Origin: Luteolibacter luteus
GTDB lineage: Bacteria > Verrucomicrobiota > Verrucomicrobiia > Verrucomicrobiales > Akkermansiaceae
Direction of reading: 5' to 3'
DNA: 64,000 nucleotides
Assembly (NCBI RefSeq): GCF_012913485.1
Contig: NZ_CP051774.1
Location: 4,836,001 to 4,900,000, forward strand
Part shown: one piece after another, positions 1 to 7,804 of the stretch
How the letters are laid out: the number at the start of each line of letters is the position of its first letter
How positions within the stretch are numbered: the stretch's first letter is position 1
Position numbers and translations under genes: made by a program
The notes under the pieces: generated by a model
What the model was told of the DNA's origin: nothing
Databases searched by the model: none
Seen by the model: only the letters and a program-made list of their open reading frames with translations

Positions 1-373
1 TCGAAGCGAACTCGACGTGTTTCTCCGTCAGGTAGCCATTGTCCTGCGGCTGGACCTTGCGGCCCTCGTATTCCGCCACATCGCCACGGGCGAGGATCCA
101 GTCACGGCGGAGCGCCGGCAGGCCCTCATCGGAGCTGCCGGTGAAAGCGGGATCACCCCATGGGCCGGAGCAGTCATAGACGCGCACCGGCTCGTTCTTC
201 TCGATGCGGCCGTTGAAGGTCTTCGTGTCATTCAGCGCGATCTCGCGCATGGGGACACGGACTTCCGGGAAGAGCTCGCCCTGCACATAGACGCGGGTGG
301 AGGCGGGCAGCGGCGCGCGGGATTCGTCGTGGGTGGAGGCTGCGGAGCCAGCGGTTTCTTCAGGCGAGATCAT
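1..373 (-). CDS. thiC: Phosphomethylpyrimidine synthase ThiC, N-terminal part (cut by window edge)
   Basis: ThiC is a radical-SAM enzyme that converts aminoimidazole ribotide to hydroxymethylpyrimidine phosphate in thiamine synthesis. The 124 visible residues carry family motifs: VRVYDCSGPWGDP, EGLPALRRDWI and the GDVAEYEGR stretch that precedes the core. The CX2CX4C cluster site lies beyond the window. The start is the ATG at 373, because the reading frame upstream is occupied by the riboswitch expression platform. A TPP riboswitch and terminator lie directly upstream, which independently supports the thiamine assignment. Confidence 0.93.
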   Translation of the reverse strand, partial: MISPEETAGSAASTHDESRAPLPASTRVYVQGELFPEVRVPMREIALNDTKTFNGRIEKNEPVRVYDCSGPWGDPAFTGSSDEGLPALRRDWILARGDVAEYEGRKVQPQDNGYLTEKHVEFAS

Positions 374-438
374 GGGAAGCGGAGAGCGTTGAGGTTGAAG
401 CGTGGAGTTTGAGAATCGGGAAACGGGAAACGGGAAAC

Positions 439-468
439 GAAAAAGGCCGCGCTGACGAGGGCGCGGCC
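439..468 (-). terminator. Intrinsic terminator between TPP riboswitch and thiC
   Basis: Read on the minus strand, GGCCGCGC, an 8-nt loop and GCGCGGCC form a perfect 8-bp GC stem followed by TTTTT. It lies between the TPP aptamer and the thiC start codon, so it is probably the expression platform through which TPP causes premature termination. Confidence 0.8.
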
Positions 469-489
469 GGAAGGAAAGAGGTCGGGTGT

Positions 490-591
490 GGACGAGCTTC
501 CTAGGGCGGTGCGACCCGCTTCAGGTTCGGAGGATTTTTGCCGCGCGCCGGCCGTTCTCAGTTCCGCGATCGTGGAACTCTCCTGTCGTGT
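490..591 (-). promoter_or_regulatory. TPP riboswitch (thi-box) controlling thiC
   Basis: On the minus strand the conserved TPP aptamer elements occur in the right order. These are CTGAGA after a stem-loop (GTTCC...GGAAC), then GAACCTGA, a GCGGGT...ACCGC helix, and CTAGGAAG, closed by a short P1 (ACGA at 586-589 with TCGT at 492-495). The aptamer precedes a strong terminator and the thiC start, the usual arrangement for TPP-dependent repression. An Rfam search was not possible here, but the motif set is diagnostic. Confidence 0.88.
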
Positions 592-931
592 GGAGGGTAG
601 CTTAGGTCGCCCCGGGCTGCTGCCAAGCGGGAAATTAGGCGCGCATTTCCGGGGAAACCGGCGGGGTGTCGGACAGATGGGGCGGGTGATGGGGTAGGAA
701 AGGGAGGGGGGCTCTAGCATAAATCATAGGGCTAATTTCCTTGTCCCGCATCAGCCGCGGGGCGGTGATGGTAGGGATAAAGTTTATCTGAATCCTGCAG
801 TTCCCTGTGTCTCCGGCGTGCCGGGGAGATGTGGGTATTTCCGCTTGGCCGGGGGAGACGTCCCGAGGCCGCGCAGCCGGGAAGAGCCGCAGGAGGAGGG
901 TGGGCTTTTCCCAAAACCCAAGTCACCCGAG

Positions 932-2272
932 ATGAGTCTCAAAAGAAAACCCCCGGTGCCGCTAACTACGGCATCTGTAGTACCTCCGTCTCCTCACGTC
1001 AAGAAGCGCACGCTGTGGCAACGCATGGGTGCCGGCTCGCTTTCCGTCTCGATCATCTTTCACATCATGCTGCTGGCCATCGGGGCCTTCTGGGTGCTGC
1101 GCGTGGTGCAAGATCCGCCGAAGAAGGTGGACTTCATGCCGCCCTCCGGTGGCGGGGGCGAGCCCTCCGCGGAAGTGGAGGCGAAGCGCAAGCGGCTGAA
1201 TGCCGTGCCCAGGGACATGCCGCGCCTGGTGGCGATGGATGTGGCTTCCTCCATCACGCTGCCGGAGCCGGACCCTTCATCGCAGCTCATCGCGCTGGAT
1301 GCCCTGACCTCCGGCAAGCCCTCCGGCGGCCTCGGCGGATCCGGAAGCGGCGGCGGAAAGGGGAATGGGACCGGAAAGGGAATCGGCGATGGCACCGGCC
1401 CGGGCTTGGGCGGCGGCGGTGGCTTTCAGAATCCCTTCGGCATGATCGATGGCCGGAAGTCGGCGCTGGTGGGAAATTTCTACGACCTGAAGCAGAAGAA
1501 GGATGGTACGGCGACGGGCTTCGATGAATCCGCCACCTTGCAGGTGATCTCGGACTTCGTGACGAAGGACAATTGGAACATCCGGAAGCTGGATGACTTC
1601 TTCAAGGCGCCGAACACGCTCTATCAGACGAAGTTCTACATCCCGATCATGAGTGCCGCTCTGGCTCCCGAGGCCTTCGGCTGCAAGGACGTGAAGCCGG
1701 TCTTCTGGGTGGCTCACTACCGCGGGATGATCGAGGCCCCGAAATCCGGGCGCTTTCGGTTCGTGGGCCGTGCGGACAATGTGATGGTGGTGCGCTTCAA
1801 CAAGAAGGTGGTGCTGGATGGCGGCGACTACTCGGCGCGCGTGGCGAGGCCGATCTGGGATGCAGGAACGATCGCCGTGCTGGCCGGAACCTCGGGGAAC
1901 CGTGACCAGGAGAAGGAGATGCGACGCGGCGGCTATGACATCCCGGTGAAGAGCTATCACTACCCGACCTGCGGCCAGTACAACGAGCGCGGCGGCGTGA
2001 TGGTGGGCAAGGACTTCACCGTGAAGGCCGGTGCAAAGTATCCGGTGGAAATTCTCCTGAGCGAGCTGGGCGGGCTTTTCGGAGCCTCCCTCATGATCGA
2101 GGAAGATGGCGTGGAGTATAAGAAGGACGCCGCTGGCACGCCGATCCTGCCCTTGTTCCGCCTGGACGCCGATCTGCCGGCACCCTCCACTGAGAACCGC
2201 GGGTCACCGCCCTATGATCCGGAAGGACCGGTATGGAAATTCATCCCCGGCGAGGTGGTAGGAGGGATTTGA
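932..2272 (+). CDS. Single-pass membrane protein with Gly-rich linker and PA14-like region
   Basis: About 446 residues. A basic, proline-rich cytoplasmic N-terminus is followed by one membrane segment (SVSIIFHIMLLAIGAFWVL, about residues 35-55), a charged stretch, a glycine-rich linker and a C-terminal extracytoplasmic region. That region (HYRGMIEAPKSGRFRFVGRA, then MVVRFNKKVVLDGG) reads like a PA14/GLEYA-type beta domain. The membrane topology with a Gly-rich linker recalls TonB-like proteins, but no TonB C-terminal domain is recognisable. The ATG at 932 is preferred over the in-frame ATG at 818 because the extra residues look non-coding. Neither start has an ideal ribosome site. The function is unknown; a cell-envelope role is inferred. 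Confidence 0.72.
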   Translation: MSLKRKPPVPLTTASVVPPSPHVKKRTLWQRMGAGSLSVSIIFHIMLLAIGAFWVLRVVQDPPKKVDFMPPSGGGGEPSAEVEAKRKRLNAVPRDMPRLVAMDVASSITLPEPDPSSQLIALDALTSGKPSGGLGGSGSGGGKGNGTGKGIGDGTGPGLGGGGGFQNPFGMIDGRKSALVGNFYDLKQKKDGTATGFDESATLQVISDFVTKDNWNIRKLDDFFKAPNTLYQTKFYIPIMSAALAPEAFGCKDVKPVFWVAHYRGMIEAPKSGRFRFVGRADNVMVVRFNKKVVLDGGDYSARVARPIWDAGTIAVLAGTSGNRDQEKEMRRGGYDIPVKSYHYPTCGQYNERGGVMVGKDFTVKAGAKYPVEILLSELGGLFGASLMIEEDGVEYKKDAAGTPILPLFRLDADLPAPSTENRGSPPYDPEGPVWKFIPGEVVGGI

Positions 2273-2497
2273 GCGATGTCGAACTGACGAAACCGTCGTC
2301 CTTCATCAGAACGCTCTTCTTCCGGGAACGCGGAGCCTCTGGCCCGCAGGATGGTACCTGCAAGCCGGCTGTTCTCCCGTGCTGGTCCGAGGAAGCCGCT
2401 GCCATGTTTCTCCTCTTGGAGAAAACCTTGGAGTCATGCGTCTAGGCACCTTCTTTCCCATCGGTAGGACAGTCCTCAGGAACTGCTTCCGCGGTCC

Positions 2498-5110
2498 CTA
2501 CTTCGCCTCCTTCAAGGCTACGTACTTCGCCTTCAACTCCTCAGCCTTCGCCTTGGCGGCCTGCGCGGCAGGGAGGGCTTGTTCAGCCTTGGCCTTGGCA
2601 TCGGGAAGTTCCGCGTTGATCGCGGCGAGCTTCTTCTCGATGTCCGTGGCCTTCGCCTTCGTGGCATCGATGGCCTTTTGGGATTCCTCGATCGCCTTCG
2701 CGTCAGCGGGTGGCTGGGCCTTCGCCAGCTCCTGATGCTTCGCGTCGAGATCGGCGGCTTGCTTGCGGGCTTCAGCGAGTGCTGCGTTCTGGGCCTCGAT
2801 GTCCTTTGCCATCGCGTCGGCATCCGCCGTCAGTCCTTCGGCCTCGTTGTTCTTGGCGTCGGCTTCGGCCTTCGCCTTGAGAGCTTCGGTATTCGCTTGG
2901 GCGGCGGTCCAGTGGCGTTCGCGCTCCTGCAGCCAGCCGAGCTTCTGCTTCTGCTGCTCCACGTGTGCCGTGGCGTCGCTTGCGATCTTCTCTGCCGGAG
3001 GAATGCCATCACGCGCCGGTTGCACCGCCGCTTCGCGCTCCTTGATCCGGCCTTCTTCGGCGGCGATCGTCTGGGTCGCCGTCTGGATGGCGGCGCTCAG
3101 GGTCTCGGCTTCCTTGGCGAGCGCACCGGCTTCGCCATCAAGCTTCGCGGTCTCCTCGGTGGCGGTCTTTTTCCGTGAATCGATTTCGGCGAGCACGCCT
3201 TCCTCGCGGCCCTTCTCGGAGCGCACGGCCTCCAGGGCGGCTGCGGCAGCTTCCGCCTTCGGGCGCTGGCCATTCACCGCGCCTTCCAGACCGGCGATGG
3301 CATCGCTGCGGTTCTCCGCACGGGCCTTGGCGAGTTCGTCTTCCAAGCGCTTCAGCTCTGCGGCTGCAGCTTCACTTTCCTGATTCGCTGCGGCGACCTT
3401 TTGATCCACTGCCGCGATGGCTGCGCGCTTCGCTTCAAATTCCTGGTTCGCGGCATCCATGCGGGTGCGCGCTTGGGTAGCCTGCTCCTTCTTGCCGGGG
3501 AGCTGCTGGTTGGCTTCGGCCAGCTTTGGCTCGGACTCCTGCTTCTGCTTGAGGGCAGCCGCGTGGGCTTCCTTCGATTGATTCACCGCAGCCTCCGCAT
3601 CGGCCAGGCGCTTGCGGGCTTCATCGAGCTTTTGCTTCGCGTCGTTCACCGCAGCCTCCGCGCCTGCGATCGCTTGAGGCTGGGTGCGGATCTGTTCGCG
3701 CATCGTCACGAGGCGATTCTCGATCGATGGGGGATTCGCATCGAAGCCGCCGACCGGATTGCCGCTGGCGACATCCCATGCCGTGATCTGCCCGCGATAG
3801 TCCGCCGCGAAGGCGCGCTTGCCGTCCGAATCGAAAGCCACTGCCACCGGCAAGTCCGGCTGCTCCTTGTGCTCGCGCAGCAGGTTGAAGTCCGGCTTCC
3901 AGATCCTCACCACGCGGTCCCGGCCCGAGGTGATGAAAGACCCATCGCGCGCCCATGCGAATGCCAGCACGCCGCCCGGATGAGCATCGATCTTCTTCAC
4001 CTCCGTGCCGCCATTCATCTCCCAGAAGCGGACGCTGCCGTCTTCCGATGCCGTCGCGAGGAGATTCGAGTCCGCGCGGAATGCCACCGCGGTGATGCCC
4101 GCCTGGTGAGCGCGCAAGGTGTGGAATTCATTGCCGCTATCCGCTTCCCAAACCCACACGCCACCATTGCGATCACCGGTCGCCAGCAAGATGCCATCGG
4201 GCGAGAAATCGAGCGCCGTGACCCAATCCGTGTGCTTCTTGATCGAGGCCTTTTGCGAGCCATCCTCGGCCTTCCAGATCTTGATCAGGCGCGAAGGCGA
4301 ACCGGTCGCGACCATCGAAAGGTCAGGCTTCAAGTCCGCCGCCAGCACGCTGTCGAATTCCTTCGCCGCGACGAGCATGCGTTCGCCGGTCACGACATCG
4401 AAGGTCACGGTCACGCCCGACTTTCCGGGAACTCCGCCACCCACGATCAGGTAGCGGGCATTTGGCGTGAAGGCGAGCGAGGTCGGATCGCCTTCGGGGA
4501 AGGGGAGCAGCCCGGCGAGTTCGAGGCTGTTCGTATCGAAAAGCAGCACCTGCTTCTGGCCGGTGACCGCGATCAGCGGTGCCCATGGGGAAGCGGCCAT
4601 CGCATTCACCGAGGAAGCGCGCGACGCCAGCACCGGCGGCTCCAGCAGCACGTCCAGCGGCATCGGCGGCGGGCCATCCGGCTTCGTATCGGCGGCAGAG
4701 GCGATGGAGGTATCGAACTTCGGCTTGGTGGGCTTGCGGGCGGAGGAATTCTTGTTCTCCAGCAGCCCGCCTTCGATCCATGCCTTCAGCAGATCCACTT
4801 GGGCGCTGCCCAGCTTTTCGCCCTCCGGCGGCATCTTCGGTTCGGCCGAGTGGGTGACCACCGCGATGATCTTTGAGCCGGTATCGCCGGGTTCCGCGAT
4901 CTTGCCGCCGGAGCCGCCTTTCATCGCGCCGGAGAAGGTCGAGAGGTCGAGTCCTCCCTTCGCCTTGTCGGGATTGTGGCAGTTCAAGCAGCTCTGCTGG
5001 AACACGGGCAGGATCTGATCGTCAAAGGTCACCTTGTCGGCAGCCCTGAGAGGGCTGGCAAGGAGGGCCGCGACGGAGAAACCGGTCGTAAGGGTGTAAG
5101 AGGATTTCAC
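2498..5110 (-). CDS. Secreted planctomycete-type cytochrome c / WD40 / coiled-coil protein
   Basis: About 870 residues. A signal peptide (MKSSYTLTTGFSVAALLASP) is followed by a c-type haem motif CLNCH near residues 41-45 in a PSCyt1-like domain (NPDKAKGGLDLS, MPPEGEKL). Next come several WD40 blades (TDWVTALDFSPDGILLATGD is one) up to about residue 470, then roughly 400 residues of Ala/Glu/Lys-rich coiled coil to the C-terminus. The GTG at 5110 is chosen because it begins the signal peptide; a longer GTG start at 5170 would add an unlikely N-terminus. Such proteins are typical of Planctomycetes and Verrucomicrobia and are presumed periplasmic electron-transfer or scaffold proteins. The function is not established. 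Confidence 0.85.
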   Translation of the reverse strand: MKSSYTLTTGFSVAALLASPLRAADKVTFDDQILPVFQQSCLNCHNPDKAKGGLDLSTFSGAMKGGSGGKIAEPGDTGSKIIAVVTHSAEPKMPPEGEKLGSAQVDLLKAWIEGGLLENKNSSARKPTKPKFDTSIASAADTKPDGPPPMPLDVLLEPPVLASRASSVNAMAASPWAPLIAVTGQKQVLLFDTNSLELAGLLPFPEGDPTSLAFTPNARYLIVGGGVPGKSGVTVTFDVVTGERMLVAAKEFDSVLAADLKPDLSMVATGSPSRLIKIWKAEDGSQKASIKKHTDWVTALDFSPDGILLATGDRNGGVWVWEADSGNEFHTLRAHQAGITAVAFRADSNLLATASEDGSVRFWEMNGGTEVKKIDAHPGGVLAFAWARDGSFITSGRDRVVRIWKPDFNLLREHKEQPDLPVAVAFDSDGKRAFAADYRGQITAWDVASGNPVGGFDANPPSIENRLVTMREQIRTQPQAIAGAEAAVNDAKQKLDEARKRLADAEAAVNQSKEAHAAALKQKQESEPKLAEANQQLPGKKEQATQARTRMDAANQEFEAKRAAIAAVDQKVAAANQESEAAAAELKRLEDELAKARAENRSDAIAGLEGAVNGQRPKAEAAAAALEAVRSEKGREEGVLAEIDSRKKTATEETAKLDGEAGALAKEAETLSAAIQTATQTIAAEEGRIKEREAAVQPARDGIPPAEKIASDATAHVEQQKQKLGWLQERERHWTAAQANTEALKAKAEADAKNNEAEGLTADADAMAKDIEAQNAALAEARKQAADLDAKHQELAKAQPPADAKAIEESQKAIDATKAKATDIEKKLAAINAELPDAKAKAEQALPAAQAAKAKAEELKAKYVALKEAK

Positions 5111-5171
5111 CAAACCGTAGCGAATACGGCAGGATCCAGATCGATTCTTGCTCAAAAAATCATCTGCCACG

Positions 5172-5897
5172 TCAGGCGGGGTCCGGACCGGGCCTGAGCG
5201 AGTCCTCGAACATACGGCGCAGTGCCAGCGGGTCGTCGATCCGGAGCGTGCGGCCCTTCACCGTGAGGATGCCGGCTTTTCGGAGCTTCGCCAGCAGGCG
5301 GGAGAGGGTTTCCTGGCGGGTGCCGAGCTCGGAAGCCCACACGCCCTTCGAGGTGCCGAGCTGGATTTCCGCCGGACCATCGCCCTCCGGGCAGCGCCTG
5401 ACCAGCCAGTGCAGCAGGCGCGTCTCCGCATCGCGCAGGCGGTAGCTCTCGATGGTGTGCACGAGCTCGTGGAGGTGCCGGCTGAGCGAGGCGAGCATCC
5501 GGATGGCCAGCTCGGAGCGGACACGCAGGTGATCGAGGAAAGGCTGGCCGCGGATCAGGGCGACCTCGGAGCGCTCCAGTGCCACCGTATGTGCCGGATA
5601 GCCGGGCAGGCCGGCCACGGCAGGCTCCGCGAAGGACTCGCCCTCGCTGATGAGATGGATCACTTGTTCGCGGCCGGCTTCGTCGACCCGGTAGGCTTTG
5701 ATCAGTCCCTTCAGCACCACGTAGAAGCCGCTCACGGGATCGCCCTCGCGAAAGAGGATCTCCCCCTTTGCCAACTCTTTCCGTTCGGAGTAGCCCGCGA
5801 TCTCCGTGAGGTCCGCTTCGGAGAGTCCGCTGAAGATCGAGCTCCGGCGGAGTTCCGAGGCCAGCGCGGCGATGCGGATCGAATCGGGTGAGGTCAT
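5172..5897 (-). CDS. Crp/Fnr-family transcriptional regulator
   Basis: 241 residues, the normal family length. An N-terminal cyclic-nucleotide-binding-type beta barrel (residues ~20-140, FREGDPVSGFYVVLKGLIKA and GESFAEPA) is followed by a dimerisation helix and a winged helix-turn-helix (SKGVWASELGTRQETLSRLL, recognition helix RQETLSRLLAKLRKAGIL). No N-terminal Fnr-type cysteine cluster is seen, so it is more like the Dnr/NnrR NO-sensing or general Crp groups. It is divergent from hmp with an FNR-type palindrome between them, which suggests it controls the flavohemoprotein and itself in response to nitric oxide or low oxygen. That role is inferred. Confidence 0.9.
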   Translation of the reverse strand: MTSPDSIRIAALASELRRSSIFSGLSEADLTEIAGYSERKELAKGEILFREGDPVSGFYVVLKGLIKAYRVDEAGREQVIHLISEGESFAEPAVAGLPGYPAHTVALERSEVALIRGQPFLDHLRVRSELAIRMLASLSRHLHELVHTIESYRLRDAETRLLHWLVRRCPEGDGPAEIQLGTSKGVWASELGTRQETLSRLLAKLRKAGILTVKGRTLRIDDPLALRRMFEDSLRPGPDPA

Positions 5898-5914
5898 GGA
5901 AAAAGAGCCGGTTT

Positions 5915-5928
5915 TTGATCCAGGTCAA
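5915..5928. promoter_or_regulatory. FNR/Dnr-type operator TTGAT-N4-GTCAA
   Basis: TTGATCCAGGTCAA matches the FNR/Dnr consensus TTGAT-N4-ATCAA with one substitution and extends to TTTGAT...GTCAAA. It lies 17 bp outside the regulator start (5897) and 56 bp upstream of the hmp start (5985), the position expected for a site controlling the divergent pair. Confidence 0.6.
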
Positions 5929-5984
5929 AGGCCGCCGCAACACAGGATGGAGGCCAGCGGTCGGCGTGGCGATTGTGGCTGCGT

Positions 5985-7217
5985 ATGGAAACGAACGACA
6001 AGCCGGGTTTGACGCAACGGACGATCGATGTGGTGAAGAGCACCGCGCCGGTCCTGCAGCAGAATGGGGAACTGCTCACGCGCCATTTCTACCAGCGGAT
6101 GTTCCGCGAGAATCCGGAGGTGGCCCCGCTTTTCAACCGCTCCAATCAGGAGAGTGGCAACCAGCAGCGCGCGCTGGCCGGGGCGATCTGCGCCTTCGCC
6201 GCGAATGTCGACCAGCTGGAGGTTCTCGGTGCTGCGGTCGAGACGATCGCGCAGAAGCATGCCGCGCTCCGCATCCTGCCAGAGCACTATCCCATCGTGG
6301 GTGCCAACCTGCTCGCCTCGATCCGCGAGGTGCTCGGCGCTGCGGCGACGGATGAGATCATCGATGCCTGGGCGGAGGCGTATGGCTTCCTTGCGAATAT
6401 CCTGATCGGCCGGGAAGGGCACATCTATCAGATCCAAGCTCGCACCGAGCATGGCTGGAATGGCTTCAAGTCCTTCCGCGTGGCGCGCAAGGTGCCGGAA
6501 AGCGAGGTGATCTGCTCCTTCTATCTGGTGCCTGCCGATGGAGGAAAGGTGCCGTCTTACAAGCCCGGCCAATACCTCACGGTCCGCGTGGCTGATGGTG
6601 AAGGGAGCACCACGATGCGGAACTACAGCCTCTCTTCCGCGCCGAGTCCGGATCACTTCCGGATCAGCGTGAAGGCCGAGCCAAAGGGAGCGGTTTCCGG
6701 GTTGCTGCACGGTTTGAAGGAGGGAGACGTGGTGGAGGTGGGTCCGCCATGCGGGGAGTTCTTCTTGGATCTCACGGAGCATCATGAGCGGCCCCTCGTT
6801 CTGCTCTCGGCCGGTGTCGGAATCACGCCGGTGCTGGCGATGCTGGAGTCGGTGCTCGCGGAGCAACCACAGCGGCAGGTCATTTTCATCCACGGTGCGC
6901 TCAATGGCCGCACGCATGCCTTCCGGCAGAAACTCCAGGAACTCGCCACCGGGCATCCGCAGCTCAAGCTGCATGTCCGCTATAGCGAGCCGGAAGAGAA
7001 AGACCGCGAGCGGCGCTGGCATGACAGCGAGGGCTTCATCGATGCCGAGCTGATCGAAAGCCTGATCCCGCGGCGCGATTGCGACTACTTCTTCTGCGGG
7101 CCCAAGCCCTTCATGTCGGGCATCTACCGCCAGCTTCTGGCATGGGGGATTCCCGGCTCGCAGGTGCATTTCGAGTTCTTCGGCCCTAAGCAGGAACTCG
7201 AAGCGGTGGCCTCTTGA
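5985..7217 (+). CDS. hmp: Flavohemoprotein, nitric oxide dioxygenase
   Basis: 410 residues, close to the usual ~400. The N-terminal globin domain (1-~140) has the B10 tyrosine in RHFYQRMF (Tyr36) and the proximal histidine in IAQKHAALR (His92). It is followed by an FNR-type reductase with the FAD motif RNYSLSSAP and NAD motifs GVGITPVLAML and CGPKPFMSGIY. The enzyme oxidises NO to nitrate using NAD(P)H and O2 in the cytoplasm. The ATG at 5985 begins a typical Hmp N-terminus; the in-frame codon at 5973 adds only four residues. It is divergent from a Crp/Fnr regulator and is followed by a clear terminator, so it is probably monocistronic. Confidence 0.95.
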   Translation: METNDKPGLTQRTIDVVKSTAPVLQQNGELLTRHFYQRMFRENPEVAPLFNRSNQESGNQQRALAGAICAFAANVDQLEVLGAAVETIAQKHAALRILPEHYPIVGANLLASIREVLGAAATDEIIDAWAEAYGFLANILIGREGHIYQIQARTEHGWNGFKSFRVARKVPESEVICSFYLVPADGGKVPSYKPGQYLTVRVADGEGSTTMRNYSLSSAPSPDHFRISVKAEPKGAVSGLLHGLKEGDVVEVGPPCGEFFLDLTEHHERPLVLLSAGVGITPVLAMLESVLAEQPQRQVIFIHGALNGRTHAFRQKLQELATGHPQLKLHVRYSEPEEKDRERRWHDSEGFIDAELIESLIPRRDCDYFFCGPKPFMSGIYRQLLAWGIPGSQVHFEFFGPKQELEAVAS

Positions 7218-7236
7218 GCCCGCCTCCAGGAAAAGA

Positions 7237-7270
7237 GAAACCCGGCACTGCAAAGCGCCGGGTTTTTCTT
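7237..7270 (+). terminator. Intrinsic terminator after hmp
   Basis: ACCCGGC and GCCGGGT form a 7-bp GC-rich stem around a 10-nt loop, followed by TTTTTCTT. It begins about 20 nt after the hmp stop codon. Confidence 0.85.
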
Positions 7271-7298
7271 AGCGTCAGGAAACACACTCAAAGGCCGC

Positions 7299-7679
7299 CT
7301 ATGAGGGACCGAGCGGCAAACGAAGGCAGAAGATCGACGAAAGGATGCCGATCGCCACCGGGATCAGCGTGGCGGAGTCGCCGCTGATCACCTTAGCAAA
7401 GTGGAAGAATTGATTGTGCTGCGGCGTGGGGAACAGGAGTCCCGGAACCGTCAGGAACAGGGCAACGGCAATCGCTGGAATGGCGGCGATCCCGATGAAG
7501 ACCGCCGTCCGGCGGTTGAACTTGCCTTTCAACAACAGCCTCGGGCCGGTGATGAACCAATCGCGAAAGAATTCTCCTTCGCCGTGCCGCCTGCGATTCC
7601 CCTGCGTCTGACGCAGTTCTGAGGTGGCAGCGGCGACAGCGACCTCCTCGGGTTCGTGGTTGGCTGGATGGGACAGCAT
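7299..7679 (-). CDS. Small membrane protein of unknown function
   Basis: 126 residues. A hydrophilic N-terminus rich in Glu and Arg (residues 1-~45) is followed by two hydrophobic segments, one around AVFIGIAAIPAIAVALFLTV and one near the C-terminus (SATLIPVAIGILSSIFCL). The ATG at 7679 is preferred over an upstream in-frame TTG at 7715 because a purine-rich stretch (GAGA) precedes it. No family is recognised. It is convergent with hmp and is not obviously part of an operon. Confidence 0.6.
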   Translation of the reverse strand: MLSHPANHEPEEVAVAAATSELRQTQGNRRRHGEGEFFRDWFITGPRLLLKGKFNRRTAVFIGIAAIPAIAVALFLTVPGLLFPTPQHNQFFHFAKVISGDSATLIPVAIGILSSIFCLRLPLGPS

Positions 7680-7804
7680 GAAGGTCTCATTACACGTGAT
7701 CGCGTAGGTAGACAATCCAGAAGTCTGAAATTTTTTGAACGAATCCCGGTTTCAGGTGTCGTGAGTAGATGGAGATGCCTCCGGGGTAGTCTTCCAAGGA
7801 GCGG

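Noticed and set aside
760-931. A structured RNA (SRP-like or riboswitch) in the GC-rich leader of the gene at 932
   Set aside because: GC-rich hairpins are present, but no diagnostic motif of a known RNA family was found.
2763-3480. Several long plus-strand frames opposite the coiled-coil gene
   Set aside because: They are antisense shadows of the Ala/Glu/Lys-rich repeat region, with Ser/Arg/Leu-rich compositions and no family signatures.
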